From positions 1 to 33,897 of the forward strand of contig BDDC01001087.1 in NCBI GenBank assembly GCA_001662425.1: a stretch of DNA of 33,897 nt, in the 5' to 3' direction. The position numbers and the translations under genes are program-made. Each line of letters begins with the position of its first letter. Position 1 is the first letter of the stretch. Of the stretch, positions 18,201-30,501 are shown in pieces. This DNA is from Chlamydomonas sphaeroides (Eukaryota > Chlorophyta > Chlorophyceae > Chlamydomonadales > Chlamydomonadaceae). The notes beneath the pieces were generated by a model, which saw only the letters and a list, made by a program, of their open reading frames with translations, was not told the origin of the DNA and did not search any database.

Positions 18201-19473
18201 CAGCAGCAGCAGCTCGTGCGGCAGGCCGCCCAGGCGGGAGGAGGTGCAGGGGGCCGGGGAGCACTCGTCGGCAGATGGCGCTGCCGGTGCGGGGAACTGG
18301 AGCCAGGGCGGCAGCGCCGTCGGAAGAGGGGGTGGAGGGCAAGGAGGCGACGGCGACGGCGCTGGCGCCGGGGCTGGAGTGGGAGCGGGAGCGGGGGTCG
18401 GCGTTCCGGCTGCGTCCGAAGCCGGAGCTGGCGGCGGTGCGGGAGGCGGTGCTTCTGGCTGGGGTCGCGGCGCTGACGGTGGCGGTGGCGGTGGCGGGCT
18501 GAGCCGGTCCAAGATGCTACCGGCGGCGGGAGCCCCGCTGCCGAGGCCGGTCCCGGCGACGCGCAGGACGGGACCGCCGGCAGACGGCAAGGCCTCCCGC
18601 ACCCGCGGCGGCGGCCTGCCGCGTCCCATGCCGGCTGGCGCGGCGCCCGGCGGAGGCGACGGCAGCGACGACGGCGGCTGCGGCGCCCTGGCCGGCGGCG
18701 GCGACGGGCCCTGCTGCTGCGGGCCGGCCAGCTGCGGCAGCCAGCCGCTGCCGCTGGGCGCTCCCGACCCAGGGCCCGAGGCTCGCGCCTGCCCGGGAGC
18801 TGAGCCCGATGCGGTTGCAGCGGAGGCCTCAGTCGACTGGACCGGTGCTGCTGCAAGCGCTGCTGTTCCTGCTGCTCCTGAGGAGGAGGAGGAGGATGCA
18901 GGCGGCTCGGGCTGCAAGGGAGGCGGCAGCTCTCCCAGCAGCCGCGCTGCTCGTGGGTTTGGGCCGTTGGGGGCACCACTGGCTAGGCCGGACCGGAGGG
19001 AGCTGGGGGGCCTCGGCGGCGGCTGGGGCCGCTGAGGCGCCGCCGGCGGGTGAGGGACCGTCGGCGGCTGCGCCTGAGGCGGCCGCGGCTGTATCCCTGC
19101 GCCAGGTGCTGCAGCTGCGGTAAGAGCCGTCGCTGCCCCTGCGGCCGTCGCCGCGGCAGCTGCTTCCGCAGCCAGCTGGGGGCATTGGGTCTTGTGGTGC
19201 GGCCAGTGGTCTCGTTGGCCTGCGCGGCGGGGCATGTCAGGTCGATTGGTGCAGCATGTGAGATTGAAACCCGAGTTGTGGCGCCTCTTGCCCCACCCCG
19301 GGAGCTGCACCGTGAACAGGGGCCAGCCATGCTCCCCGTATGCCCCTTGGAGCCCGAGCACGGATCCCTGGGCGCTGACGGGGAGACCCACATTCGCGGC
19401 TGCAGTAGCGAGCGACCTTGCACCGGCCACACCGATTTGCGGCGGGGCGGTCGCAGATGGCGCAGGTGGCCAT
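15272..19473 (-). CDS. MYND zinc finger, F-box and WD40-repeat protein
   Basis: Four exons: 19473-19392, 19219-17366, 17197-16794 and 16597-15272. The phases agree and give 1221 residues. Residues 4-40 are a complete MYND finger with Cys4, 7, 15, 18, 24 and 28, His36 and Cys40 in canonical spacing; the intron falls inside the codon of Cys28. A Pro/Ala/Ser-rich linker of about 300 residues follows. Next is an F-box at about 355-400 (LGGLPHELLLLVLRHLPATS, then AVCRAWRR..LWVRQL). From about 565 there are WD40 blades (LSAAWDGGVRVF, YRGHTGWVTSM, VSGCVDGLLRLWHL, FSGHTDVVWAVAPL, VSCSRDGNTKLWQL, TGGADAVVRVWSL, VTGSVREVRVWDP) with Ala/Gly-rich insertions. F-box/WD40 proteins are substrate receptors of SCF ubiquitin ligases, and MYND fingers bind proline-rich peptides, so an adaptor role is likely; the substrate is unknown. 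The start rests on the MYND finger lying directly after the ATG. Confidence 0.87.
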
Positions 19474-20220
19474 CAGCGCTGCGGGCAGCCTAAGCGGCCA
19501 GCCATGATCAATTCAAGCGCCGTTGCCATCGCCGGTGTCGCCGGGCGCTTTCCTCGCCTACGGGCGACCTGCATGGCTGTCTGCATGTTACCGAGCTTTC
19601 GCTCAAGCCACTCGCGCGCATAATGTAGCTAGTTTGTTGAATTTATATTGTGTTTCATTGGTGGTCGGAGCTCCATAAGACGAAACGTTGACAGCGCGTT
19701 GGGGATGTCAAGAGCAAAAAAGGCTCAAGCCATGTATGTCGACAGCAGCTGTGCATGAAGTGGGCGTAACGTGCGGTGGCCTGCTGGCCGGCCGGGTATG
19801 TGGGGGGCAGAGCGTGCTGGACCCAGGGGCGGCACCCCCGGCCAATCCCAAGCCTCCCCAGGCCTCCCCTACCCAGTGAGCCCACGCGACGCCAGCGGGG
19901 GAGTATTCCGGCGATCTTCTGCCTCCAAACACGTCACCCGACATATGACACGTGGCCCACAGCGCGGGGCTCTGCGGCCATCTACGGCACTGCGGGGGCT
20001 CCTGGGGGTTCCCAGGGGGCGCCAGGCTCTTCTCAGGTACGGCACGCACTATCAAGCCTAGGTCGCGCGCAGGCTGCCGGCTTCGACCGCGACACGTTGC
20101 TAGCTGTATAGAACCTTCAACCTGCCCACTGCGACCCTTTGACCTGCCCTTGAGCGCGCGGCCCACGACTGGCATCTTTACTTCGCAGGCAGTGGGCGCG
20201 CCTTATAAGTAGGCCCAACA
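19474..20220. promoter_or_regulatory. Divergent 5' region, MYND/F-box/WD40 gene (-) and IFT139 (+)
   Basis: This 747-base head-to-head spacer includes an unusually AT-rich patch at about 19626-19665 (TTGAATTTATATTGTGTTTC). TTATAAGT at 20203-20210 is only about 10 bases before the IFT139 ATG. That is too close for a TATA box of a transcript starting at this codon. Confidence 0.5.
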
Positions 20221-23200
20221 ATGTCATCAGATAGAGTTCTTGCGCTGGTGCATTACTATGCCCGAGAAGGCTATTTCAGACATGTGCAGACGGTGTGCAA
20301 TGAGGTGCTCAAGAAGCGCTCGGGGGACCCCGTCCTCACGTTCTGGAGAGCCTATGGACTGCTCATGGAGGGCAACACGGCGGACGTGAGCTGTCGCTTG
20401 GGTTGCCTCTGTCGGTCGCGACCTGGTCCACGCGCATGCCGCGGAAGCCCTCACTCCCGGCCCCTGCATGGTTCTGCAGGCCATGCGGGACCTCGGGTCT
20501 CTTTCCGGCAACCCAGACCTGGACCTGGCCGTCGCCGCGGCGCAGCTCCTAGGCCATGAGTCGGCCAAGGTGCCTGACCATGACGCTATCATCGACCTGC
20601 AGGCCAAGCTGGAGGTGCGTGCAAGCCACCTTCCCCCGCCCAGCCTCGGCAGGAGGAAGCGGTCCGCTCTTGCGGCCTCCCCGCTGGGGGGCAGGGGCCT
20701 GCGGCCTTGGGCGTGCCCCACGGTGTCCATCGGCACGCCCACGTCGCACCACGCCGACAGCAGCACCCGCGCTCCCGTCGCCGCCGTCCCGCCCGTACCA
20801 GGTGGAGGAGCGCGCCGCCAATGACGTGCCCTCGCTGCACCTGGCCTCCTTCTACCTCTACACCAAAAGCAAGGAGCGCGCCCGCGGCCTGGTGGAGCGC
20901 GTGCTGCGCAACCAGCCCGACAACGCCTGGGGCCAGGTGCGGCCCGCAGGCGGCAAGCGGACACGCCCAGGCGGCAAAGGGGTGGCAATGACACCTGTTG
21001 GACTGGACCTCAGCACCCCGTGCTGAGCGTGTTCGGGGAGGCACGGCGAGCGTGGGCGCGGATGGCAGGGGCGCGCGTAGGAGCGTGCAGGGCCTCCTAG
21101 CATCTTCCAGGGCGCAGGCGAGCTGCAGGGCTTCCCATTCCCTCACCCGTTGCGCAGGTGCTACTGGGCTGGACCATCATCAGCCAGCAGCAGGACGACG
21201 AGTACGACGTGTTTGACGCCAGCGAGCTGGACGACGCCTTCACGCACTTTGAGCAGGCGGTGGAGGCGGACCACAACGACCTGCAGGTGGGGATGGCCCT
21301 GGGCGGCTTGGGGGCCCGGCGGGGGGCTATGATGCATGTACGCGGCAGCATGCCGGCAAGGCGCTGCGGGCCCCACGTGCCAAGTGCGCAGCTGCCGTGC
21401 ACCCATGCGTCCCGCCTCCTGGCTCCCCAGCACGGCAGCCGGGCGGCGGTGCACTGCAGGGCAGGGGGCAGGGCAGCCGGGGCGCCGGGGGCGGCAACCT
21501 TGCACGGCCGCATGCGGCTTGCGCGCTGGGGATGCGCGCAGGGACTGCGTGTCTGGGCACCGCGGGTTGCACATCGCTCGCGCCGCCCAGCTTGGGCAGG
21601 CCACGGCCAGTACATGCCAAGCATCTCCGCCTGCAGCACCGCCGGCCACCCCTGGCACACCTGCTCGCCCATACCTGCGCCGCCCGTGGCCCCGTGGCTC
21701 GCCCCACCGCAGGCTCTGCTGGGCAAGGCCAAGGTGCTGGAGCTGAAGAAGAACCTTGGCGCCTGCCTGGACGTGTTGGCGGAAGTCAACGTGCGCTTCG
21801 GCTGGTTCGTGCCGGCGCTGGTTGAGAAGTGCAGGCTGCTCATGGCGGTGGCGGACTGGGAGCAGGTCACGGAGACGCTGCAGCGGGTGCTGCAGGCGGA
21901 CAACCAGAACATCATGGCGCAGGCCTGGATGTGTGAGTGGGGCTGCGTGGTGGAGGGGCGGGGGCGGCAGGGAGCAATCCTGGATTGCGCTGGCCAGAGA
22001 GGGACAACGACGGCGTTGATGTGGGGATGGATGAGGGGATGGGAAGCGCGGTGTGGAAGCCGGTCAGCGCCTTGTGGCAGGCGGGGTGAGGCTTGCAGGG
22101 CACCGCATCAACGTGCGTGGCCGCTGCTGCTGTTGGCGCGTGCAGGCATGCTGTCAATAACGCGCGAGGGCAACAACAAGCAGGCGGCCAAGCAGCTGCA
22201 GGAGCTCTTCGGCGCCATGAACCGCCAGGAGCCCAAGAACGCGGAGCTCTTTTACCGAGTGGTGCGCCGCCCGGGGGGGGCCGCTGTGGGACCTTGATTC
22301 GCCGAGCCTGCTTGCTGGCACCACCTCTGCCTACTCCATGTCCTGTGTGCCCCCTGGCCTCGCACCAACTGTCTGCCACTCCGCTGCCCGCTGCCCTCCC
22401 CAGGCCAAGCCCTTTGCGCGGCTGGCCTGCTCCGACGCCACGCTGCTGGGCATCACCTACCTCATGGCGGACAGGGCGGCGCAGCTCAAGCCGGAGAGCG
22501 CGCAATACGTGAGCGCGCGACAAGCAGCCCTGCAGCGCTGGGTCTCTTGAGGGGAATGTTTGCCAAGCTTGCAGCGACGCTGACCTGCGCCAACTGCGGT
22601 CGTTCTCGGCACTCTGCGCAGGTGGTGGAGGCGGCGTACCAGAAGCTGCTGATGGAGGAGACCACCAACGCCACGGAGCGCTTCACGCAGGCGCTGCAGC
22701 TGGACGAGCTGAACCTGGACGCCAACGCGGGCGCGCTGGAGGCGCAGATCATGGCGGGCGAGCTAGACGAGGCGGCGGGCCAGGTGCGGCGCTGGGGGGG
22801 GAGAGGGGGCTGGCGAGGGCGGGCCTGAGGCTGAGTGATGGGAAGCCCGGCGCTTTGCTGTGGCAACATTCGGGTGCTGTGTTGCGGGGCGTGATCCGCC
22901 CACACGACAAAGGTCTGTGACGTTCGAGTCGGCCGTCACCTGTGCAAGCTCTCGCCGCATGCATGCCTCGCCGCCGTCCCCTTACACCCGCTCTTCCCCT
23001 ATGCCCCCACCCTCGCCCCCTGCCAGATCATGTTCCTTGAGGACATGTTCGCCAACGCCGCCGCCGCGGGCGGCGGGCGCCGGCGGCGCGAGGACGAGGA
23101 CCCCGACATGATGGACCCCTCCATTGGCTCCGCCACCGACAACCCCACGCTGCTCTACCTCAAGGGCCTGCTCGCCTGGAAGCAGGGCAGCAACAGCGAG

Positions 23201-26200
23201 GGCCTGGGTGAGCCCGCCGGCTGCTCCATCTTGCAGTCGCAAGCCGCGCCGCTCGCATGGAGAGCATCAGCAGCTGCTGGCAAGCAGCTAAGGTTCAAGG
23301 TTGCGTGCTCCGCCCTCGACCCGCCCTGGCTCCGCATGCAGGCCTGCTGGAGCGGGCCATTGCGTCGCTGTTCAGCGCCGCCTCGGAGTTCACTGGCCCC
23401 TCGCTGGAGCTGTACGCGGCGCTCAGCCCCGCGCGCATCACCTACGTGGTGCGCCTGCTGCTGCAGAGCATCGGCGGCGAGCCGCGCGCGCCCACGGAGG
23501 CGCCCTCGCCCATCATCAGCAAGGTGCGCGCGAGGACGGCACGCGGGGAGAAGAGGGGCCCTACTGCCCTGTGTCTCCACCGCCGGCACGCCGCTCGGCA
23601 GCTTGTGGCATCGTCCAGCCTTGGGTCCCCTGTTGTCTGCACGCACCGGCCCTCGGTACCTGCCCATAACTCCCCCCACGCTACCCCAACCCCATGCGCT
23701 TCTTTGCCCTCTTTCTCTCTCACCCGCGCGTTAGACCGCCGCTCCAGCTGCATGTATGGCCCTGACACGTCACACACTATGACCGCCCTTTGCCGCCGCT
23801 ACCCCATCCCGTCCCTCCGCCGCCGCCGCAGGTCACCCGCGCGCTAGACCTGCTCAACAAGCAGGCGCCCGGGCTGCAGGAGAGCGCGCTGCTGCACGCG
23901 CGCGCGCTCTACCTAAACGGCAACCTGGACGCCGCGGCGCGCAAGGCGGGCGACGTGCTGCGCACCAACCCCGAGGAGTCCACCGCGCACCTGCTCGTCT
24001 GCTCCGTGTTCGTGGCGCAGGTGCGCGCGGCACGGCCGCTGCGGAGGCGAGGGCGGCAGCACCAGTCCCCCACTGTCAACTCCGCTTGAAGCCGCCGCGT
24101 GCTTTGGCGGGTCCTGAGCAGGTCGATCCGGCTCTGATAGGACTACGTCTCCTCAGCCCAACCCCGTGCTCCCGCATCCCTGCCTTCCTCGCAGGACAAG
24201 CCCGAGCTGGCGCTGAGCGCACTGGACCAGGCGGTGAGCAGCAACTTCACGGTGCGCGAGACGCCGCTGTACCACGTGGTGCAGGCCAAGGTGCTGCTGG
24301 CCAACAACAAGCTGGACGACGCCAAGCGGGTGAGCAGGACTCGAGCCGGAGGTTCGCGCCGATCGCCGGCCTGAGCGAGTGAACACAAGGCTCTGCCGCC
24401 CCGCGTACAGCTGTGCGCTGGCTGTGCTGCAGACCTCCTTGACACGTGTTCCTGGTCGCTCGCTCCATGCAGGTGCTGGAGGCGGCCATGAACCTGCCCG
24501 GCGTGCGCACGCCGCTGACCCAGCAGCAGCGCGCGCGGCTGGGCCGCAAGGTGACGGAGCCCACGCTGCACGAGCGCGCCACCATCTACCTGCTGCTGGC
24601 GGACGTGCTGGCGCGCATGAGCAAGATCCCGGACGCGCCCGAGGCCAAGAAGGTGGGGCCGCTTGGAACGCACGAGCGGGCAGGTTACCGCGGCCCGGTC
24701 CCGACAGAGGGATTGATGGCGGTGTGGCGCGCCGCGCTGACCTGAGGTCCGTGCCGGTGCCTTTCTATTCCCCGTTTCCCCCTGTGCAGTACATCCAAGA
24801 CGCCATCCGCGAGTTCGAGGGCACGAGCGAGGAGGTCCGCGTCACGGTGGCCGACTGCGAGCTGGCCATTGCGCGAGGCGACGTGGAGGGCGCGCTCAAG
24901 AAGCTGCGCCGCATCCCCAAGGTGCGCCAGGCCCAAGTCCGCCCCGCTTCCACGCCACGTGCGAGCTGTCTTCATCTCTTTCGCTTGCGCCCCAGCCCCA
25001 GCCCCAACAATCCCCAGCCTGCGCACACACGGCCTGGCCCAGTAACATACTGGTAGTCTTCCTGACCGCTCACCTTCCCTTCCCCCTCCTCCCTCCACCC
25101 CAAACCGCAGGAGTCGCCGCACTACATCAAGGCGCGCATGGCCATGGCCGACATCTACCTGCGCCACCGCAAGGACAAGACCGCCTACATGAAGTGCTAC
25201 ATGGACATGGTGGTGAGGCACGGGGGCAGGGAGGCATGGGCGCCATGGGGCAGCTTCACGGCAGGGTGACCCGGTCGTCCCTTCAGGGGAGGGTCCACAC
25301 GTGATGTCGTCGAGCACCGGGCTCAGTGCCTTCCCATGCCGAGTTTCGCACGGCCGGTGTGCCTCTGTCCAATGCCCCGACGCCCTGAAACCCTCGTATC
25401 TCGTGCTCACCGGCCTCCCGCGCGTCCACCTCTATCCCCCATAACATCACATCACCCCATAACATCGCATCTCCCAGGACCACACGCCCGACTACGACAG
25501 CTACTGCATGCTAGGCGAGGCGTTCATGCAGATCCAGGAGCCGGAGAAGGCGGTGCGCGCCTTTGAGAGCGCGCTCGAGTTCCACCCCAAGGACGTCGAC
25601 CTGCTCACACGGGTGCGGAAACCAGTCATTTGCGGGCGGGGCAGCGCCGCGGTGCTGGACCAAAAGGGGTTGGGCCCTTGCCGGCAGCCTCTCCTGGGCC
25701 AAGCGCGTGTTGTCCCAACTATCCTCGGCCCGCATCTCGCTCCTGCCGCAGTGCGCCCGTGCGCTGGTGACCAGCCACGACTACCAGCGCGCCATCGACT
25801 ACTTCACCAAGGCCATCGCCAACGCCCGCGGGGGCCAGCAGGTGCGGGAGGCTACCGCACCAGGAAGTTGAGGTTGCCCGTGCCGGCTATGCCACCTTCG
25901 TTCGGTCCTGACCCTTGTCATCTCGGTGCCAAGACGCGACCGGGCGCCGGCGCCTGCTTCTGCCGCCGCGCACCGACTGTGCCGCAAGGCTCCTTACGCG
26001 TTGTGGTAACCCGCCTCGCCTCCTCCTCCTCCTCCTGCCCTCACCTCGGCCCCGCAGCACGCGCTGCAGCTGGAGGTGGCCAACCTGCTGGTGCGGCTGC
26101 GGCAGTGGCAGCCTGCCACCGCAGCCATCAACAAGGCGCTGGAGCGCAACCGCGACGGGGTGCCCGCCACCGAAAACATGCAGATCGACGTAGAGGCGTG

Positions 26201-29200
26201 AGTGAACATGCGGGTGCTGCTGTTGGACTACTGTGCCGAAGGGGCCGCTAGTGCGGGACGTTGGCTGCGGCACTGACGCGTGTATCGACGGATCACCTGG
26301 TTGCCGGATGTCCTCCTGTTGTCCGCGACGCAAACCGCAGCTGGTCCATGCTGGCTCGCGTGCACAAGGGCACGCAGGACCTGGAGGGCTACGTGGCGTC
26401 TCAGAGCCGCGCGCTGGAGCTGCAGAAGAACCTGCTGGCCAAGCTGCGCGGCGAGCTGCCCGAGAGCGTGGTGGCGCAGCGCGAAAAGACGGCCGCCATC
26501 TGCTTCGACCTGGCCGAGCAGAACAAGCGCGCGCGCAAGTTCGACCAGGTCAGCACGCTGCAAATCGGCGTCTTTCGCGTGCCGCGCTGACTCACACCGG
26601 TGGCGAGTTCTCCCAGTAGCCCGGCATGCGGCGCAACATCCCCCTCCCCATCCCCACACGCTCCCCTCTCTCCTCCTTCTCAACCGCCCGCCTCCGCGCG
26701 CTGTGGTCTGCAATTGGCACGGCAACATATGCTCTTGCCAATGCTTTGCCCGCCCTCCCCCCCACCAGGCCATGGAGCTGTACATGGAGGCGCTGCGCCA
26801 CCACGAGACGCACGTGCCCTCCATGCTGGCCGTGGCCAAGCTGCACCTGGCCAACGGCGACACGGACGCCTGCCAGGCGCAGTGCGTGTCGCTGCTCAAG
26901 CACGACCCCGACAACGAGGAGGCCTCCATTATGCTCGCGGAGCTTATGTTCCACAAGGTTGGACCGCACCTTGTGCGACAGGGCCATGCCTGCTGTGCAA
27001 GCAGCTGGCGCGCTGTACCGTACGGCGGCCGTTGCATGCGTGGTGGGCCTGCGCCTGTGTACCGCACATGTGAACCTTACTCGCCACCGGACGCCACCCG
27101 TACTCACCCGTACCGCGATCCCGCCGCGTCCCCAACCCACGCAGGAGCACTACGACACGGCCATCTACCACTTCCAGCAGCTGCTGGAGCGCTCGCCCAA
27201 CCACTACGGCGCGCTGGCGCAGCTCATCCTGCTGCTGCGGCGCTCGGGGCGGCTGGAGGACGTGCCGCGCTACTTCACGCTGGCGGAGGCGGGCTCGCCC
27301 AAGGCCGTCATGGACCCGGGCTACCACTACTGCAAGGGGCTCTACAGCAGGTTGGAAAGGGGGCGGACTAGAATGGGATGGTATGATTGGTGCACATGGC
27401 TTGTGCTGTATGCCGGCGCCAGCTCCGTGCCCTCCTGGAAGTGCCGCACCTGCTGCCCGCGGCGTCCGGATGCAAGCGGCCTTGCAGTGTCCTCACCATG
27501 CTTCCGCTACAGCATGGCGCCACCTGCTGTCCCGTCCACACCCGGTGCCCCTCCCTGCCCCGCCCCCGCCCTCTCCCGCCAGGTACATCAACAACCCGCG
27601 CGAGGCGCTCAAGGAGCTCAACCTGGCGCGCAAGGACAGCCGCTGGGGCAACAGCGCCATCCTGCACATGGTGGAGATCTACCTCAACCCCGACAACGAC
27701 GCGGTGTGGGAGGAGAAGGAGAACGCCGACACGCCCGAGAGTCGCGAGGCCGTGGCCACGGCGCGCAGCCTGCTCAAGCAGGTGCGGACTGGGCACAGCG
27801 GGGGGCTGGCGGTGGCCGTGGAGTAGCAGGCAGGGACCGAGGGACCGAGACTGGTAGTGGAGCAGGCGCTGGTGGGGGCGTTAGGCGCAGGGCGGGCGCG
27901 CAGCTACCTTGGCCTTTGGCCACCATGCGGCAGTGGCCGATGCTGACGTGCGCCCGGGGTGCCTCCTGCCCCCGCAGGTGCGCGGCGCCGACACGGGCAG
28001 CCAGCGGTACCGCGTGCTCGAGTGCTACGCCATCATGGCGGGCAAGGACAAGAACGAGACGGAGAACTGCCTCAACGTGCTGCTGGACATGGCCAACCAG
28101 GTAGGGGGAGGGGGGAAAGGCGAGGGAAATGGGGCAGGGGGGAAACGGTGGAAAGCGCTTGGACGAGGGTTGCCGGGGGTGGGCCGGACGTGGCATGGCC
28201 GGGCTGGCGCCCAGGCGCCTCGCCGAAGCAAAACCACAGCCCAGCCCGCATGACCCATGCCCTGCAACCCCCTCCTACCCCAGGATCCCAACAACGTGCC
28301 CGTGCTGCTGGCCATGGCCACGGGCTTCATGATGCTCAAGCAGACGCCCAAGGCGCGCAACCAGCTCAAGCGCGTGCAGAAGATCCAGTACAAGCCCGAC
28401 GAGGCGGAGGAGTTTGAGCGCTCCTGGCTGCTGCTGGCAGACATCCACATCCAGGTGCGGCAGGAGGGCCCAGCGGGTGGGGTGGGGGGAGCAGAAGGAG
28501 GGGGAGTAGCGGCCAGCAGGCCCGCCTCTTGATACGGAGCACCTACTGCCGTGGCAGCGCTGGGGGTGGGGCCACCTGCGGGAGGAGCACGTGGCAAGAG
28601 GCCGCGTTCCGCGGGGCTCGATGTGGGGCTCTTCAGGCTGTACCGCGACATGGTCGGTCGTGTGGTTACTGATTCCGTCATGGTAATGGTGGTTTTGCTT
28701 TCGCAGGGCGGCAAGTACGACCTGGCCCAGGACCTGTGCCAGAAGTGCCTCAAGTACAACAAGAGCTGCGCCAAGGCCTGGGAGATCATGGGCCAGATCA
28801 TGGAGCGCGAGCAGGTACGGCAGCGAGCAGGGTGTGGCAGGGGCGGTGCAGGGCGCGGCCGGGCAGGGGGAGTCAGCGCTGCTTCGGATTCCACGGCACT
28901 CAATGCACCTGACCCCACCACCCCACTGTGGCCGCCTCCTCCCCCTGCAGGCGTACAAGGACGCGGCGGACCACTACGAGAACGCCTGGAAGCACGAGAA
29001 CCAGGCCTCGGCGCAGGTGCGTGGCGGCCCAGGGCACGACCGCCCCTGCTGCGCTCCCCGGCCGCTGGGCCACCATTGGCTACCAGAGCAACACGGCCAT
29101 GGCTGGCCTGCACGCATGACCCACGTGGCCCGTGTCTGTATGTAAATCCCCCTCCTTGCGCCCTCTCTCCCTACATCGCGCATCGTCAGCAATGTCAATA

Positions 29201-29383
29201 GCCCACCCACCCCACCCACCCCGCTCTCCCCAGGTTGGCTTCAAGCTGGCGTTCAACTACCTAAAGGCGCGGCGCTACGTGGAGGCCATCGACGTGTGCC
29301 ACAAGGTCATCAAGGCCTTCCCCGACTACCCCAAGATCCGGAAAGAGATCCTGGAGAAGGCGCGGCAGGGGCTCAAGCCGTGA
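20221..29383 (+). CDS. IFT139: Intraflagellar transport protein IFT139 (TTC21B)
   Basis: Complete gene of 27 exons, all in phase, encoding 1350 residues (human TTC21B about 1316). Exons: 20221-20385, 20480-20614, 20802-20936, 21158-21286, 21713-21932, 22146-22261, 22404-22508, 22622-22783, 23027-23207, 23342-23523, 23832-24020, 24195-24329, 24473-24652, 24790-24921, 25111-25212, 25478-25612, 25752-25841, 26058-26197, 26341-26548, 26769-26957, 27145-27350, 27583-27781, 27978-28100, 28284-28454, 28707-28814, 28951-29016 and 29234-29383. The protein is TPR repeats almost throughout. Family hallmarks are the N terminus (LVHYYAREGYFRHV, DPVLTFWRAYGLLMEG), EFEGTSEEVRVTVAD, ADIYLRHRKDK, LLLRRSGRLEDVPRYF, LKQTPKARNQLKRV and the C terminus FNYLKARRYVEAID..PKIRKEILEKAR. 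IFT139 is a peripheral subunit of IFT-A, needed for retrograde transport in flagella; it is known in Chlamydomonas as FLA17. The exon 6 end (22261 or 22258) is the only ambiguous junction. Confidence 0.97.
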
Positions 29384-30501
29384 GGCGGGGTGCCACACGG
29401 TCGGAGGGGGCGGGACCGGGGCGCGAGCGATGAGGGGCGCCGCTTGCCGAGCAGGGCCGGCGAGGGGGCGGCGCGCTTGGGGTTGCTTGGGGCGCTCAGG
29501 CATGGGGGCTGGGAGGTGAAGTGTACGCCAACCGTGGTTGCCGTGCGCGGCGAAGGGGCGCATGGACGCTTGGCGGGGGGTTGGGTTCCGCGTTCGTTGG
29601 GCGTCGACGGCAGGACATGCGGCGCATGGGTGGTGGGCTCTGTGGTGTGTATCGGCGTTAGCCCGGCTGCATTTGCTGGGCCCCTCGGGTGTCGGGGTGG
29701 TGCTGGGCTGCTGGGCGGCCGCCGGCATGCGGCTGCGTGGTGGCTGGCTGGGTGTCGAGGTGCTTGGCATGGCGGGGGCGTGGGAAGAGCTTGGTGGCCG
29801 CCGAGCGGGCTTGGATGACTCGGACCGCTGACAAACAAGTGGGGCGGACACAAATACGCGCACATAATGCGTGACATGACTCCTGACCGAGAGCTCTTGC
29901 AACTTGCTACGACCCGCCTACTTGCAAGTTCGTACTGGGCACGCCAACCGCCGCCATGTGGCGGCGTAGCCCTGGGGCGGGGCGCTAAACGTCTCATGTA
30001 GCCGCAACGCCCCCAGCCCAGCGTGTAAGAAGAATGATGGACAGCAAACAACATGCATACAGACTAAAAGACCTGCGACGCAAAGCGCTCTCTCACACCG
30101 CTCTCAACTCTCCCCCACCCGCCCAAATAATCTCTCAAACCACCTCCTCCCCTGCTTAGTCGCTAGCGGTCTGGGATCCGGAGCCAAACGGTTGACGTTG
30201 GCGCGCAACCCAGCAGGCAACCCCTGCACCGGCGAACCGACACGCACCAACAACTATCGGTAACCATACGTGGTGGTACACAGGAGCAGGGTTGCTCAGT
30301 CATTCGTTGGCTGGCGGCGCCACGGCACCCACCCCCGCCGCTCCTGCCCGTCGAATGCGCCGCGAATGCGCTAGCGCCACTCAACTAGGCCCCACCCGCG
30401 CCGAGCGTGCGCGCGCTGAGGCTCTCGCACCGCTGCTCCCACGCCACAAAGACACACCGCCACAGCAGCAGCGCCCGAGCCCCATACAACCCCAGCGTGG
30501 C
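29384..30501. other. Tail-to-tail intergenic region, IFT139 (+) and mitochondrial carrier (-)
   Basis: These 1.1 kb should contain both 3' UTRs. The first 450 bases are G-rich on the plus strand, and from about 29830 composition becomes more balanced. Apart from the poly(A) signal for IFT139, I see no gene or RNA in it. I found no TGTAA on the minus strand for the carrier gene. Confidence 0.65.
30024..30028 (+). promoter_or_regulatory. Poly(A) signal TGTAA for IFT139
   Basis: TGTAA lies 641 bases after the IFT139 stop, in GCGTGTAAGAAGAATG. It is the first TGTAA I see downstream on this strand and matches the volvocalean polyadenylation signal. Confidence 0.6.

Noticed and set aside
20203..20210. 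TATA box for IFT139
   Set aside because: TTATAAGT is only about 10 bases before the well-supported ATG. A TATA box there would start transcription inside the coding region.
22900..22945. tRNA-like GTTCGAGTC sequence
   Set aside because: There is no matching acceptor, D or anticodon arm around it, and it lies in an IFT139 intron.
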